From the NCBI RefSeq assembly GCF_000717595.1, contig NZ_JNZO01000015.1:78253-142252 (forward strand): 64,000 nt of DNA. The letters run 5' to 3'. Positions 63,572 through 64,000 of this stretch are shown here, piece after piece; the stretch's first letter is position 1; each line of letters begins with the position of its first letter. The notes beneath the pieces are model-generated. The model was not told where the DNA came from and did not search any database. It saw nothing but the letters and a program-made list of their open reading frames with translations. This stretch comes from Streptomyces flavochromogenes (GTDB lineage: Bacteria; Actinomycetota; Actinomycetes; Streptomycetales; Streptomycetaceae). A program made the translations under genes and the position numbers.

Positions 63572-64000
63572 GCGTTACCAAGTCTGACGTTGCCGTTGAC
63601 CGTGTCCATCGCCATTCCCCAGCCGGCACCGCCGTTGCCGTAGAAGCCCACAGTGGAGTCGCTTCCCATGCCGACGAAGGCGCGGTCGGTGCTGGAAGAT
63701 GCCTGGCGGAACCAGATGCCCGCGGAGCCGTCGGTGCCCTGACGTACGCGCATGCGACGCGGGACATCGAGAGCGTCGCCGTTACCGCCCTTGCCGACGG
63801 TGATCTGATCGCTACCGGACCACAGCCGTGCCTGTCCACCCTGCGCGTACCACATCCAGCGTTCGCCCGCGCTCGGCGTTTCGACGAAAGCTCCCGAAGA
63901 GGCCGTACGGTCGGCGAAGGAGAAACCACCGGCGGATCCACCGCTGTGCACCTCGGTACCCTCCACGTGCAGAGCACGCTGAGGCGAGAGGGAGAGGGCC
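63427..64000 (-). CDS. Fibre-like protein, N-terminal part (partial, frameshifted)
   Basis: The 5' part of the same fibre-like gene. It is open at the window edge (in-frame residues LSLSPQRALHVEGTEVHSGG at 64000-63940), so the start lies beyond 64,000. It has GGFSFADR, GERWMWYAQGGQARLWSGSDQITVGKGGNGDALDVPRR and the first repeat copy (MRVRQGTDGSAGIWFRQASSSTDRAFVGMGSD). After NGNVRLGNA at about 63571 the frame leaves the homologous path and ends at 63427. The second copy lies 182 bp further, a length not divisible by 3. A sequencing slip or real lesion cannot be told apart. Confidence 0.7.
   Translation of the reverse strand, partial: ALSLSPQRALHVEGTEVHSGGSAGGFSFADRTASSGAFVETPSAGERWMWYAQGGQARLWSGSDQITVGKGGNGDALDVPRRMRVRQGTDGSAGIWFRQASSSTDRAFVGMGSDSTVGFYGNGGAGWGMAMDTVNGNVRLGNACGYVRAATVPRASGSVRRPRTPTAPSSAWKATPPWASGVTVVSAGEW

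Noticed and set aside
63560..63600. Programmed -1 frameshift in the fibre-like gene
   Set aside because: No slippery heptamer or clear downstream pseudoknot is visible at the junction; a repeat-length lesion explains the shift more simply.

Overview
The window is chromosomal DNA of a high-GC actinomycete, almost certainly a Streptomyces. The evidence is GC-rich third codon positions, frequent GTG starts, many 4-bp stop/start overlaps, SARP/BTAD and XRE-TPR regulators, and a DUF5988 protein. No rRNA, tRNA, CRISPR array, transposase or integrase was recognised. The sequence ends inside a gene on the minus strand.

Region 1 (0.2-7.5 kb) is an envelope redox and signalling block. A response regulator and a sensor kinase bracket a secreted CAP protein, a small membrane protein and four thiol-redox genes. 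Three of these look like the alpha, beta and gamma modules of DsbD carried on separate genes; the fourth is a TlpA-like thioredoxin. Region 2 (7.7-18.2 kb) mixes a geranylgeranyl-reductase-type flavoprotein, DUF5988, a CitA/DcuS-like sensor fused to PAS-GAF-SpoIIE-HATPase, a glycosyltransferase, a baeRF/Vms1-like protein, a membrane protein, a tandem universal stress protein and a TrmB/LuxR-type regulator. Region 3 (18.3-35.5 kb) has a large secreted subtilase and then a sugar-oxidation and respiration block: a gluconokinase/aldose-1-epimerase fusion, a cyclase-family hydrolase, a GMC flavoprotein, an SDR, cytochrome bd subunits I and II, a cation/proton antiporter, a GH15 hydrolase and a DUF2254 membrane protein. 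Region 4 (35.7-38.5 kb) is an XRE-TPR regulator divergent from a secreted M64 metallopeptidase.

Region 5 (38.6-64 kb) is an extracellular/cytoplasmic contractile injection system (eCIS) of the Streptomyces type. A rightward operon (39.6-53.3 kb) encodes the tube-initiator, LysM, hub, spike, PAAR-like tip, gp25, two gpJ/gp6-like wedge proteins, a gpI-like protein and a 1,037-residue fibre-like protein. A leftward operon (61.7-53.3 kb) encodes sheath, tube, a gp26-like baseplate protein, a repetitive disordered protein, the DUF4255 cap protein and an AAA+ ATPase. The two meet tail-to-tail 22 bp apart. A third leftward unit at the right edge carries a fibre-like gene, frame-broken at an internal tandem repeat, and a coiled-coil protein.

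The most interesting signal is regulatory. A SARP-like regulator with a strong TTGACA promoter is divergent from the rightward operon. GTGACG repeats spaced exactly 11 bp, the geometry recognised by SARP winged helices, occur in front of the rightward operon, the sheath operon and the small divergent gene at 61,884. Each set is followed 9 bp later by a hexamer with A at position 2 and T at position 6. This predicts one SARP co-activating the whole injection machine, which I infer from sequence alone.
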